64,000 nucleotides of DNA from Stratiolaelaps scimitus (GCA_019614645.1 JABWDB010000037.1:62001-126000); one strand, 5' to 3'. Positions 34,601 through 47,040 are shown, counted from the stretch's first letter. The notes: generated from the sequence alone by a model not told the origin. Made by a program: numbers and translations.

Positions 34601-34990
34601 TCGACAATGCAATATTGAGGGAATGTGCGAAACTTTTAGCCATATTTATTATTGTTAAATTTTTGTTTCAAACTTACGGTCATCTCAGGGTAAGTGTGTA
34701 GACTTCGCCGTTCTTGAACAAGTTTGCGAGTCCGTTTTCGCCGTTTTAATTGTGACCTCAAATGTGGGGAAAAATCATTTTCGGCGAACCTCTGTGTATG
34801 TCTCTATACCGTACCTGCTAACATATGAGGCGGCTATGAGAGGATGTTTTAGATCGTAGTGCGTAAATAGTATATCTAACTGTAGCATCGCTTTTAGTTT
34901 TGTAAATGCTTCCTTATGCTTCCTTTGTTAGCAGGCTAAACAGGTAAGAGAGGCCCTGTAGACGGTAATTTTTCCCAGCCACGTGTGAAG
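31619..34990. other. Intergenic, no gene supported
   Basis: After a second (TA)n at 31628-31657 I see no domain-bearing frame. Open frames at 32302-32565, 33340-33657 and 34219-34515 have no recognisable motif. A B-box-like word (GGTCAATCCCC) occurs near 33765. Confidence 0.45.
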
Positions 34991-35079
34991 TTTGGAAGGA
35001 GCTTAGCTGCGAACGAGAAAGCATGTACTCACCTCAGATCGTACTCTGCTGATCTGACAAACAGCTGACTGTCATGCTG

Positions 35080-36050
35080 ACGACATCGTAGATACTCGCT
35101 CTACTCTAGAAGATCATAAAAATGTTGTTATTATGATCTTCTAGAGTAGAGCGAGTATCTACGATATCGTCCGCTAGGCCGTTGTGCCAGCCAATCCAGT
35201 TATCATAAAGCCGTCCGGAAGCCTATTGTATTGGAAAAGACCTTTTGGCGTCCTAATGGTTAGAAATTTCCTGCTTCGTCAGGTACTTTCAGGTAAAGAT
35301 GCCTCTGCTAAATCTACAGTGGAAAGCTAGCAATCTACGTTCAGCTTGCTGTTGAATGACGATTAAGGCGGCGCTGTCGGCTTGTGAAGTCTTCGATGTG
35401 ACAGCTTTTGGAACGTGTCGCTCTATATCCCCTGTTCAAGGCTACGTAAAGTTGTGTGCGGTAATGGGCGAATTTTGCAGAAAAACGTGAAGGGCATTCG
35501 GTTTTAGATAGAGCTGTGCTTTTATTCTAAAGCAGTGTATCCTAAGTCTTCGTTTAATGCAGTCGGGAATGATACCTCTGATTGACGTGTGAACTTTTTT
35601 CGCAACCTCTACAAGAAAATTCAAGGTCAGGGAGTTGAACGGTGTTGACGTGTGCATCGCCGTTTAGGCATACTGTATTTTGTCGTGCTTCTTGGACTAA
35701 TCGCAGTCCAAGAGCTCTGGTAGATCCTCGTGAAGTTTACGACCGTCGAATTGAAAATGGTGGCCGAATCAGCCCTGGCAAGTATGATTCGCCTAACTGG
35801 CAGCTCGCATTTGGATATACGTTGTTTCGTATCTCCTCAATCCATCTGTACAACATTTATATACTTCTATGGTCTAAATTGAGGTCATTCTGGAGGGACC
35901 GAGTACCAGGTTCGATAACCTCGCTAGCTTTGGAAGCATGCGCACGTCCACAAGTCTCACATCGATTATTCTTGTACGACCATGCCTGTCTCTAGTGAAC
36001 CCCTCACAGCCATAACATGCTTGTACCGGAGTAGAATTAGGTGCATGCGT
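35080..36050 (-). mobile_element. Degenerate Ty3/Gypsy retrotransposon gag-pol remnant
   Basis: Reading the minus strand from high to low coordinates, about 36025-35935 shows two zinc-knuckle-like pieces (CYGC...H and RCETCGRAH). About 35520-35460 shows LKPNALHVFLQNSPI, the segment that opens Gypsy reverse transcriptase. About 35260-35205 gives NFLTIRTPKGLFQYNRLP, which matches the core RT motif after one missing base, and about 35185-35150 gives ADDIVDT, the catalytic (L)DDI box. Order and strand are right for gag-pol; stops and frameshifts show it is dead. No LTRs were identified. Confidence 0.8.
35085..35165. repeat. Perfect 35-bp inverted repeat with 11-base loop
   Basis: 35085-35119 is the exact reverse complement of 35131-35165, with an 11-base spacer. 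The right arm is part of the Gypsy RT active-site segment, so the left arm is an inverted copy of it. Confidence 0.95.
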
Positions 36051-36774
36051 ACGTGCTTTGAAGATGGTTGAGTTATCGGCGATATCTCTTGAACATTGCT
36101 ATAGTATTGTAAAGTTCTTCTCGTGCTGGTGTTTCTCCTTCAACATGGCATTTGGATTTTCGTCGACGTTTGGAGTACTATGTGACAGGGGACCTTGGCT
36201 GGTGGCCACTTCGAATAAAGCCGTACTTCACACCGTAAATGTTCGCTGCATGACTCATGTTGACCGTAGTGGTTCACAAGGCAATTATGGAAACTAGCCC
36301 AAGTCGTTGTCGGAGCTTCCGCCGGTGCTCTTCTTTAGATAGCAGCACTGGGTCTTGCTCCAGCAACTCATCTCAACGCGATCATCAATACGCATAAGCA
36401 AGGGGTGGCCTACTACAGACTGCCTGCCTGACTTTCCGAACCCGACAGCACTGGCAATGAATAACATTCAGGCTTATATAGTAATTCAAAGCTGGATTCG
36501 GCGAGATGGCGAATGTCGAGATGCGACCCTCAATACTTCTATCTTGAATCAGAAAAGCTGATGAGCCTCAAAGTATTATCTGTCTTTCTTTGTAGAGCGC
36601 TTCGATTGAATGACCTATGATAAGCCTAATTGACCAAAGTGCACCTTCGGAGGATCAGACCTTTCGACTTACTACAGCTAATACTGATTCTGGCTAAATT
36701 AAACCGGCCAGCTGTGAATCATTGATAACTTGTACCCATGTAATACATCTCACTAGATCACCTGACTGCCACAG

Positions 36775-36960
36775 CCGTGTGAGCCGTGTTTCTAGGATGT
36801 GCTCCTTGCAATCGGAGGACACACGTAGGTTCACGGGTTCGATCTCCACCGTTGCACATTTGCTTTTAAATAGGGATTGTCCATTCTATGAAGCAATATC
36901 GAAAGCAGTTGTACCGTGGACGTTAGATGTTGGCTGTGAGTCGGCCCGGAGAATTTACAG
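36775..36960 (+). repeat. SINE-like repeat B, near-complete copy
   Basis: The tRNA-like head has a B box (GGGTTCGATCTCC at about 36836), followed by GTTGCACATTTGC, a linker, GAAGCAATAT..GAAAGCAG and a tail GTGGACGTTAGATGTTGGC. The same order is found on the minus strand at 10264-10415. Confidence 0.75.
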
Positions 36961-37724
36961 GATGGGAAAATTTATGGAACTCAAGTGCAAGCACAAATTT
37001 ACCTACAAGTGAGTTCGTTCAACCATTGGTGCCAATTAATCATTTGTATTAATCAAGGGTGGTAGCAGGTGTTTATTGTGGATTAGGGTTAATAAGTTGA
37101 ATGGCGATCTCGACTAGATTCTTTCCAGAGATGACAGGATCATCACTTGTTTTGCTTATCCGACGTTAGATTTTTAAACGATTCTTGTAAGAGTATAATT
37201 CATTGATGTGATGACAATATAACTGATCAGGCTCAACCCCACAGTATAGACAAGAGGAATACATACAGACCAGTAACAGAAGGCGGCATAGTTGGATAAA
37301 GAGTTCACTCTAGGGCGAAATGTAGAAACGTATGTAAAAGTCTTCGTGAAGTTAGAGCAACGGTGCACTCATCGACAACCGAATTGATCGTGTACTAGTA
37401 CTACTACTACTAACTAGTACTTGAAACTCGACCATAATCCCAATAGATAAAGGGCTCTAACTAGCCAGCTAATTACCACCTTCCAGTGATCTATTGTCCT
37501 TGCTGCTTTCGTCTCATTCCCTTTTTCTAAGGACGTTATTCTTCAATAACAGTAATTTTATTTAATGACCTCGCCACTGAGCTCAACTTTGGAATCTCGA
37601 ATATATACTAAAAAAACGTAACGTAAGTACCTCCGTAACGTAAGATCCTCTAGACCCGACTGAAGCTAACAACACAAATCGGTTGACAATTACCGCTCAA
37701 CACCTTGCCCGACATAGAGCAACA

Positions 37725-38265
37725 CGCTCCAACAATGATCGATTCTTGTACGAAATCATTACGGGATACGACGAGTGGTATCTATATGCAATGCTGACAT
37801 GAGGGACAAACTAGAAGACAAACTTCTGCTAGGGCTCAAGTCAAATTTTCAAACGGTCATGATTTGCGTGTGGTGGGACTATCAGGGAATAATGCGCTGG
37901 AAGACGTACCAGAAGGTAAGATGACTGATCGGCGTATCAACAGTGCACAGTTGCGTCGGGAGCGACAGAAATGACCCAATGGACCAGGTCAGATGATCTT
38001 GCTTTATGACAACGCTAGGGCCCAACCTACACGACCATCAGCGTCAAATCCGCCCTCCATTTAGCTGGAAATGGTGGCCATATTCTCCAGAGATTCGACC
38101 AACCGATGAGCACTTTTTTCGCGCACTAGCCTACCATGTATGTAACAGGCGAGATTTTTGACCACGAAGATTCAAAGCTGTAGCTAATCGCAGTCATGGA
38201 CCAAAATGAGTTCAGGTTCTGGCAAAAGAAGGATTCGAAAAATTAGTCAAGAAGAAGTCGTAAAC
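37725..38265 (+). mobile_element. Degenerate mariner transposase
   Basis: Pieces in order on the + strand: RFLYEIITGYDEWYLY (compare mariner TGDEKW), VMICVWWDYQGIM (VWWD..G), ILLYDNARAQP (the HQDNARPH site) and WKWWPYSPEIRPTDEHFF (the YSPDLxPxDxHLF site). All three regions of the mariner DDD catalytic core are recognisable, with the first Asp context eroded. Several frameshifts and stops separate them. Terminal repeats were not found. Confidence 0.85.
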
Positions 38266-39060
38266 GAAGCAGCCTACATAATGGATTAATGCAGTCAGTT
38301 AAGAATTTAATTCTTTTCTTTTAAGATTATTTTATTTAATAAAAATATTTATTTTGAAAATAAATTTTAGACTTCTCTAATAATCTTCTTATATTTATAT
38401 TTGTCACCAATTTACGGTTCAATTCGTATTAACCAAAATGCAGGAATTTGTACCTCTGCTAAATATGATGATAGAACAGCTATGATGATATATAGAACAG
38501 TATATTATGAATTTATATACGCCATGACTTTGTTAGACATTTACGTAGTAGGAGGAGGGAATAAAATTCATATATCAAATATAATCATACGTCGTTTCTT
38601 GTTTGATTATTTTTAACTTTCCTTTAAATCATGTCTTTGCCGGCTTCAGCGGCAAGGCAGGCCGCCAAAGAAGATCAGGGATTTGTGGTTCGGGTCCCGT
38701 CATGCGAGACGCCTACAATTAATATAATGAGGAATGAGTGAGGTTACAATTAGAACACCGTAAAATATTATATATATATATCTATATATAAACAGGCGTT
38801 CTGTATATTCATCAACAGCTATTCCATTCAACGCCTTTGTTTTAGAAATGGGTAAAATGGAAAAGCTGTTTCGAAGATTTCTTTACATGCAATAGACATA
38901 AAAATAAAGTGAGATAAACGATGATCGTATGCTGAACAAATCCTGCAGTGTATATCGAAATGCGTCGACGGATCAGCGAAAACGTCACGAATGACTTCTA
39001 CACATTGGTTGCTATGTAGATATGAACGATCAAGACTTATGAGCGAGTGGCTGCCTTGCA
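38266..39060. other. Intergenic between mariner remnant and VPVP paralogue
   Basis: AT-rich. A tRNA-like B-box region lies at about 38640-38712 (GTGGTTCGGGTCCCG), probably a SINE head, and a (TA)n near 38768-38790. No gene is supported. Confidence 0.45.
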
Positions 39061-39065
39061 GTCGT

Positions 39066-39071
39066 TTTATT
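39066..39071 (-). terminator. Polyadenylation signal AATAAA
   Basis: TTTATT on the + strand, about 300 bases after the stop of the minus-strand VPVP gene. Confidence 0.45.
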
Positions 39072-39367
39072 TCAACTAACTGATTTACAAAATTTACATG
39101 ACAAAGCAATTGTTGGCAGTTGTTCAGATTTGGTATCATATAGTCGTTCCTCCGAAAACAACACAAATGGTCGCTAACGGTCAGCGCGACGTAAGTCTAG
39201 CTAGGGTGGGACACAGTAATGTCACATTACTTCAGCGATAATGTAACAATAACAACAGCAACGCGCTCGGTGTGCCACTTGCACAACAAGGTCCCAGTGT
39301 GCTGTCTGTGTACTTGGTCTTTGTCATATTGGTATGCTCTCGTCGTCGATGAATCTATTTACACAGC

Positions 39368-40045
39368 TTAGGCCTTGCGGTATCCATATCCGTGGGCAGA
39401 GTGGAGGTAGGGAGAGGCGTGCACGGCGTGGTGGACAGGGGCGACGGGCACAGCGACGGGCTTGTGGATGGCAACAGGAACCTCCCTGACAACAGGCACA
39501 TCAACGGGGTAAGCCTTCTTCACGGGGACAGCATAGGGCCTGTGGACAGGGACAACGTAGGGCTGGGGCACCTTAACCTGGACAGGCACGTGGTAGGGCT
39601 TCTCAACGATGTATGGCTTGGGCACGTGCACGATGTAAGGACGGGGCACCCTGACCTCGTGAGGCACAGCATAAGGCCTCTTCACTTCGACAGGCACAGG
39701 AACAGGGACCTCCTTGGGAACGGGAACATCCTTGTGCACCGGGACGATCTGCTCAATGATCTGAGGCACTGGAACGGGCTTGGGAACGGGCACGCTCTTG
39801 TACACTGGGACAGGCTTGTGGACAGGCACGGCATACGGTGTGGGCACCGGATGAGCCACGGGCACTGGCCTAGCGACCTTGTTCACAACGACGGATGTTG
39901 AAGGTCCGTGCGCATATCCGTGGCCTCCGTAAGCTCCGACATCAGCGCCGCCATATCCGCCATATCCTCCATATCCATAGTCACCGGTGGCCGCAACCAG
40001 TCCGGCGAAGGCAGCTCCCACAACAACGGAGATTAGGGGACGCAT
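39368..40045 (-). CDS. Secreted VPVP-repeat, Gly/Tyr-rich structural protein, 225 aa (paralogue)
   Basis: MRPLISVVVGAAFAGLVAA is a signal peptide, followed by a GGYGGYGG-type segment and then KPVPV/RPYxV repeats to near the C-terminus (SAHGYGYRKA). It shares with the 29770-30495 protein the order VVNKVA(K/R)PVPV, HPVP, VHKPVPVYKSVPVPK, PKEVPVPVPVEV and RPYIVHVPKPYIV. The C-terminal Gly-rich block of the first protein is absent. The coding region has no intron. A TATATATA box lies at 40118-40125, about 75 bases upstream of the start. Likely an extracellular matrix or cuticle component; role inferred from composition only. Confidence 0.88.
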   Translation of the reverse strand: MRPLISVVVGAAFAGLVAATGDYGYGGYGGYGGADVGAYGGHGYAHGPSTSVVVNKVARPVPVAHPVPTPYAVPVHKPVPVYKSVPVPKPVPVPQIIEQIVPVHKDVPVPKEVPVPVPVEVKRPYAVPHEVRVPRPYIVHVPKPYIVEKPYHVPVQVKVPQPYVVPVHRPYAVPVKKAYPVDVPVVREVPVAIHKPVAVPVAPVHHAVHASPYLHSAHGYGYRKA

Positions 40046-40117
40046 GGTTGTTTTATGTCGTTAACCAGTCAGTCACTCACTGATGATGGTATACTGGTTC
40101 CGCTTGTGTGACTAGCG

Positions 40118-40125
40118 TATATATA
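40118..40125 (-). promoter_or_regulatory. TATA box of the minus-strand VPVP gene
   Basis: TATATATA on the minus strand. A CCAGTA word about 30 bases downstream (near 40095) and TCAGTGAGT near 40080 are initiator candidates. Confidence 0.6.
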
Positions 40126-40813
40126 CCCCCCACGTCGGCAACGGGCAACGGCGAAAAGCAGATGGGGGAAGCTGAGGAACGGCCGAGTGTCGAGGGAGGG
40201 TCGCAAGTTGAGATACTCAGCCTACTACAAAGCGTCCCATGTACGTTGGTGCACCCCACCACCACCGCTTGATGCTGTCTTCTACATCTTTAGCCAGTCC
40301 GGCTGCGAAGTGCAAGAGTTACCTGTCATCAGAGGGCCAGCCAAGGTCACCGCTAGCCCGCCCGCGCCAGCAAACAAATGGTGGTCACATGGTGGACACC
40401 AAGCATCAACAACCAGAATGGACAGTTACGTTGATGTCGAGTTACCAACGTCAGCCGATTGGACACCACCACCAACACCAGCACGATCACCAGCTGCTGC
40501 TGCTGCAGTGGTACCCATACGTAGCAACTGGAAGAGCGGCGCTAGATACTAACCAGCTAGCTGTACTATTGCTGGTAGCTCTGAAAGCGAGAAGCCAGAA
40601 GATAAATACGAATTTTATTAGCACGCTACATCTGTCGCCTGCCTGTACAGTGTCGTACAATGCTCACATGTCCCAAGGGTATAATTGCTGGTCGGAATAC
40701 AAGAACAAGTAAGTCGTCTACTATACGGTTAACGTTAAGGTCATTATGAAACATATTATGGCGTTAGTGACATACTGAAATGTAATATCATGCCAGAAAA
40801 CAAAACTGTCCCC

Positions 40814-40856
<43 letters not shown>

Positions 40857-43543
40857 TGTATATATATATATGTGCAAGATAATCGCATCACGATTCAAAA
40901 GTAGGTACCGCTTCTTGTATTATAGTAAGTTTACTAAGGAAGGCGTTGAATAATAGAAAACGTTAGCCAAAGTGGCGGCGACGTTTTCTGAACATAGAAT
41001 GAATGGACGAAAAAAAAAGCCACAAATAATTCTGTAGAGTTTCAAGCAGGTGGACAATAAATGCTGCGGGAATCTATTTCTGGGCAGACTTCGTCGGCGT
41101 ATGATCGCCACTACTTCGCTTGGCCAGATATGCTACATAGGTGGGGTAGACACAGAGAGCGACATTAGAGCGGTGAAATAGATACGAGTGCCTCTGTGTG
41201 TGTGTGTGTACATGTGCCGCTTAGTCAGAAAAAAAAGAACTGAACAGGGTCACAGGTCAACATCACCGAGCTTCCGGTAACGGATCATTAGTTCAGGCAG
41301 ATTGTTTGCAAACAATTTCACACAGCAGCACACGTACCGATGTTCGATCTCATGTTCGTGTAACTTGCATTGATACCGACGGGCCGACTAACTAACTATT
41401 ATTATTATTATATCTACGCAACGTGCTATTTTTAAAAACGAGCCCACTGTTTGCCCTGAAAGGTCAACACATAAAGGTCCTATCATAATCAATTATATGA
41501 TACTTATACTTGAAGCCGTTGCTGATATTTATAAGACTTAATGAATGTGTGCAAGATAATTGCAAACTATGGCCAGCACCTTTTGTTTGCTTTTCGTGTG
41601 GACATCGAAGAACAACACCTGTATGATTCCAATTATCTCTACAGAATTAAAATCGTCACCCTACCATTGATATGTATACATATATATATATATATATATG
41701 GGTGTGTGTGTATACGTGCCAGTAGAGGCTCATCTGTATCGAACCAACAAAGCGTGACAAGAGAAGGGCCGCGTCAAAGGTATGAACGATATCTTCGTTC
41801 ATATCTTCTTTATATATTTTTTGTTCCAGTGTCATCGCGCGCTGCCCGAATACCCAATCGAAAATGAGCAAGAAGCGCCTCGTCAGGAGTTCAACACAAA
41901 TAGGTGGGGGGGGGGAATCACTGAAAGCAGCAAGAAAATTTACTCGTGTGAACCAAGACCACAGGAAAATAAAAAATTGAAATGGCCACTATTCTGTATA
42001 AGACCAACGAAGTGATCTGAAAAGTGTCCGCCATTAACCTGCTTAAAACAATTTTGTCCAGCCTCATTTTACCGCCGGGAAAAAACAAATAACATCATTA
42101 AATACACACACACACACGGGTGTGTATGTGATGAGCTACAAGCGTGGATATGTTTCGGGATGTTCGGCAAGCGTAACCCGACTGGAACGTATTGTGTTCT
42201 TACAAAAAACTTAAATTTCACAAAGTGGAACTTACTGGAACGAGAACTGAGCTAATTAAAGTTTCAAGAAGCCTCTTTGGATGCCATTGATGACACTCAT
42301 CTTCGCCTTTCGTGACCACATCCTATATAAACATTATATTTCAAACTGCGCGTATCTTCCAAAGTGATACAAGGCTGATAAATTCGGAGTGGATATCATC
42401 TGTCGACGCTTATGTGTTTCTCTTAGAATTCAAACAGTACGTTCTATTGGGCCAATTTTACAGCACTACGGTCTAACAAGGTCTATTTCTGGCACCGCCG
42501 CTGAAAATTATCACTTCGATGCTTGCATTTAATCCTCGCACATCGATATGTCCTTTGTTTTCACTTAGAAGAGCACCTATTTAATTGTCTCAATGGGCAA
42601 AGTTATCCCGGTAAAACAGAGTTGACCGTGTTCATGGCACTAATCTTAAGTGGCCAAGTTTGACGTATAGCTCTCGTCAAGGAGAACTTCCGACCATAAC
42701 TTGTCTGCGTACTTCTTGAAGCTGTGTGTATGTGTATAACAGCAACAAACGAAAATGTGCGCTTAAAACTGGTTTTAATTTGGGAAGTTCTCTACCGCAC
42801 CGCCTGTGCACCCCGGTGCACCTTGGAATTAATCTTTTGAAAAATTATCCTCAGTGGACGAGGATTTTGGACCTAAGGCAACCATCGTGTCCCTTGAACT
42901 GTATAATATACCGTTACATATCTATGTAATAAACAAAAATGATTCAAGCAAGCCGAGCTTTTGGGCTTGGTGGGAATATAGATGATCATAATATAACACG
43001 TTTCAACTTTCTTTGAAAACCCATATACACTTTAAATATCTATCAAGACCACTTTGTCGAGCCAAGAGGGTTATCTCTGCCATACTAGATATACTGCTTG
43101 ATGAGTGTAGACCGTTCATATCAATCGCAAATACCAATAATACAAAATATATTTCCATTTGCAATGTAATATATATATATATATATATCCAAGGTAAATA
43201 CAAATATTTCCAGCTGGCAAGAAGCATGGCAAGGAAGTAAATTTAGAACGTTCGTTCGAGCTAAACATTTCTTCTTCAACGTCATTCTCCAGCAAACAAA
43301 AGATCAAAGTATACAGCAGCGTGTTGTGGACTTCGTGATTTTCTTTCAACGTAAGGAATTGTATAATATCACAGAGAGTATAACACCTTCCAAGGCACAG
43401 CGAGCAAACGGATCTTGACTGCGTCGAAGGGCGTTCAAAATTTCTGTAGTAGGGGAACAATGGAAATCTGGAATCCAATGTTTTTTTGGCACAGACGAGC
43501 GAGCAAATCAGTAAGGTGTAGTATATATACATACATTATTATG

Positions 43544-43583
<40 letters not shown>

Positions 43584-44165
43584 TACAGTTGTTGTATAAA
43601 GCAAACACGAGTGTCTTCATCGTCAGAGAGACATCAAAGTTGAACAGTTGTTCTTGTGGAATCAAGCCACAACTAAAGTCCTGTTGTAATCATTCGCCAC
43701 CGCATGTCTATGTGGCCGTGAGTGTGTACTCATGATAACACTCGAGCACTAACTGGACTGCGTTTAATGTTAATGTTACTTTAATCATTAGCTCTCGAAA
43801 CCTCTTCTGGCAAGAACTAGAACTTTTTCAAGGCTGCAGCTTAATGTTGTACAATGAAGTGTAACTATAGCGCATGTCATTATTGAATAAACGCTCTAGT
43901 TTCTGCAGCACTATTCGTTGAGAGGCTATTCGATTTCTATCAGCGTTCTGCATCCAGCCGTATACCGCCCTTGCGTACGTATTGTATAGATTTTATTGAA
44001 TCGCGCCGTTTCGTCCTTTAGTTTAGAAGTAAATCAAGCTTTAAGCCTGACATAAATCGAAATCTAATAATTATTATAGTCACTGCATTCATTATGGCGA
44101 GATAAATGTAAAAATGGATAGATTGAGTAAATGAAATATTATTTCTCCTGTATTGTATTATTAGT

Positions 44166-44168
<3 letters not shown>

Positions 44169-44236
<68 letters not shown>

Positions 44237-44238
44237 AA
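44169..44238. repeat. (TA)n(GT)n microsatellite
   Basis: About 56 bases of pure TA followed by a GT run; the longest microsatellite in the window. Confidence 0.95.
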
Positions 44239-45982
44239 TCAAAAGAGCTGCTATTGACGTTGAGAAGCAAACGCATGACCGGCTCCTGCCATCGAATTAC
44301 TTGGATCTGTACAGCATTACTTGCTGGTCGAGGAAAGTTTCACACGAAGGATGATGGAGCTGCACAGCTAATCGAAACAGAAAAAAACATTCATAGAAGC
44401 TTATTATTATTAATACACTATTGATTCGTGCATTCTATCCTACTGGTTGGAAATATCGTACCATAAATAGCGCCATTCACACATAGTGAAGTTGGCTCAG
44501 AGAACGACCCAGCCGACCCAGCCATAGTTATAATAGTGTTTTATAATTGGCATTACGTATTAATCATATAATACATCTATAAAAATGGCATCGTTTCTCA
44601 TCAAAATAAAAAAATTCATTGGACACTATTTTTCAAAGCGAAGAGAACAAAGAAGCGACTTGAATACGAGTGTATTTTAATGCAATGTGGTAAACAGTGC
44701 TCGACTAAAACGGAGATGCAGCGATCCTATTTTTTTGCGATACTCACATGAGTCTAACTGTAGCCGATACTGGGCCTAAACACTAGTTTGAGTGCATTCG
44801 ATAGAAGTCAATCTTGGACGGGTGGACGTAATTATGCTGTCTTGCACGATTAGCGTCGAAGTGGGCGTTCGGGGGAGTCGGGGGAGGGGGCTGTCAACAG
44901 GAGATACCCCGTTCTGCCGTTACGGAAACTCGAAGTAGAGCCGTGCGACTTGATTGCCATGATCCATCTGGCTAGATGGCAACACGGGTGATGGCGGTGA
45001 TCAAGAACGCGACACATTACAGACAAGAGACAAGTGCGTTATCGTTCGGAATCATTATAATTATAGCTGGTAGACGTTATGAATTAGTAAAGAGGTTCTA
45101 TTCTTGTAGCTATTATTTTGAGCACTATTATTATTATTATTATTATTATTATCATAAAAGCAAGCCAAAGGCAATTGCAGAATTTTCGCGGTAACGTACG
45201 CTTCTGTAAGCAGATGAAGAGGGAGAACGGGCTGTTTCTGGATAGGCGCTGGCGATCATTTCATTTCTGCGCTAAGGTACATGCATCTAGGTTAAGACTG
45301 TCTTTCAATGCTGCAATCAACAAAAATTCCCTTTTGCAGCAGCGTAATTATAATAGAGATCTGCCTGTTGGCAGAGATTATAGACTCCCCGCTGAACTTA
45401 GCATTGCGCAACGTACGTCAGCAACTTCTCGGTTAATTACAACGAAAACTAATTTACTTCATCATTTCATTGCTATAGCTGAAATATGACCTCTACAAGT
45501 GTATAATTAATTAATAATTGGTGCATATTCACCATTTGCGACTTAACTTGTCAGCTTGTCGACTAACATTGAGAAGTTAAACAACAATGTCCAAACATTT
45601 CTTTAGCGTAAACTTACAAAATCTATAATCACCAAATCGTTGAACTCTAAAGAGTTCCACAATTTTGTGACTATAGACAACATAGCCCTGTTGTAAACAG
45701 GTTTAACAACGATAAAAATATATGACCAGGTAATTTATCTAAAAGTGATCGGTACAGTAATCCAGTACCTTATGGGCGTTAAATATAGTCACACTTATAG
45801 TTTCTTATAACAGACAACAGGGTAACTGGCGATGCAGCACTGGACAACTTGAAGGCTGCTGCATCTGTGTTCGAATCCATATTGTTCAAACTGGCCCCTG
45901 AAACGCTTAGAGAACTGGAGATCTGCGTCCACCCTTCGATTATAGATAAAATTCGGGTTCGACAAATAGAGCAATCGATATA

Positions 45983-46022
<40 letters not shown>

Positions 46023-46027
46023 CAATC

Positions 46028-46079
46028 GAGGCCTGTCAAATAGGCGAACAGCTGAGGGTCAGCTCGAAACAAAAAAAAA
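46028..46079 (+). repeat. SINE A tail fragment
   Basis: GAGGCCTGTCAAATAGG, GAACAGCTGAGGGTCAGC and TCGAAA followed by poly-A. It is attached directly to a (TA)n run. Confidence 0.75.
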
Positions 46080-46839
46080 TAGAGCAATCGATATACGCAT
46101 CTTCAAGATCTCTTCGAGACCGCTGTTCTTGGAATTTAGGTCTCGGTTGTTTTTGATTGGCGGCCCACATCCACTGCTTTATCAAAATTGAGTTCAGCCT
46201 CGTGTGCATTTTGAGCAATGTCCTCTGTATAATTGAGCCTTTTTCGATTGTAGAAACGAGGCATGTGGTTGTGCAATTAAACAATAAAAACATGTGTCCA
46301 CTCTGGGCGTATCTTTCGGCTTACTGAACGCAGTAAATTTCGATGACAGCATTGAACCCAACCCCAATGAGACCTTTTAATTAGTGTCATATTCCCCCTT
46401 ATTATGCTGGCCCATGCCTCATCAGCTATCAGGTCTGGTTTCCTGAATTTGTTTACAAATTCAGTCTCGAGGTCTCCGACGTAGAAAGCCAAAGATAGTT
46501 GGTTCAAGTCACGCTGTCGAAGCATACAACCACAACACATGCGAAAACTAGGGACAATGAAGTGATCCTTATCACATACAGCGCATTACGAGATCCCGTC
46601 GGATCCCTTGCAGACACCAGCTAAACACGTTATCCTCTGTGCTACAGGCGATAGCTACCAAAGAAGGTAGTCCCCAACGCTAGAAGCACTAGATATTTCA
46701 CGTAGGCAGCTTCCAACTTCATCGGCGAATTGGAATAATATTTTAATTATATTCGAAAAGCAAGAGTTGTAAAGCAAGCTGCCCTCCGCCCTCGACCCTA
46801 AAATAACACGTGAACCTGAGTTGAGCACTCAATGGCACC

Positions 46840-47040
46840 GCAGAAGAAATGAACAAATAAACGCAGAACAACAGAAACCTCATCAGTGCGCGTCTAGAAA
46901 TGGACTGTCAACCATCGAATGAACTATCTTCTAGACCTTCTGAATATAACAGCGCTGGTCGTCAACGAGCGCGTACCGGTTGACGTTATATACACCAATT
47001 TCAAGACAGCGTTCGGGATAATGTCTCATTAAACCATCAT
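46840..47040 (+). mobile_element. Non-LTR retrotransposon reverse-transcriptase remnant
   Basis: The + strand near 46965-47030 reads VVNERVPVDVIYTNFKTAFGIMSH, matching the DvIYTDFsKAFDxVsH motif of LINE polymerases. Upstream, NGLSTIE with in-frame stops fits the preceding hGFrkgrST block. Clearly dead. Confidence 0.72.

Larger units (their letters stand above)
40130..46800. other. Long intergenic stretch, microsatellites, no gene supported
   Basis: 40190-40710 is GC/CCA/CAC-rich with overlapping open frames but no domain. Microsatellites: (TA)n at 40813-40872, 41681-41698, 43169-43188, 43521-43580, 44169-44224 followed by (GT)n to 44238, and 45984-46021; (ATT)n at 45126-45152. A SINE A tail is at 46028-46079. 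Frames rich in YIYIYI are (TA)n translations. Confidence 0.5.

Noticed and set aside
39392..39901. 169-codon plus-strand open frame
   Set aside because: Antisense shadow of the second VPVP gene, for the same reason.
40187..40712. 121- and 157-codon plus frames
   Set aside because: His/Pro/Gln-rich translations of CAC/CCA repeats, overlapping each other, with no domain.
43116..46087. Several open frames with YIYIYI runs
   Set aside because: Translations of (TA)n microsatellites.
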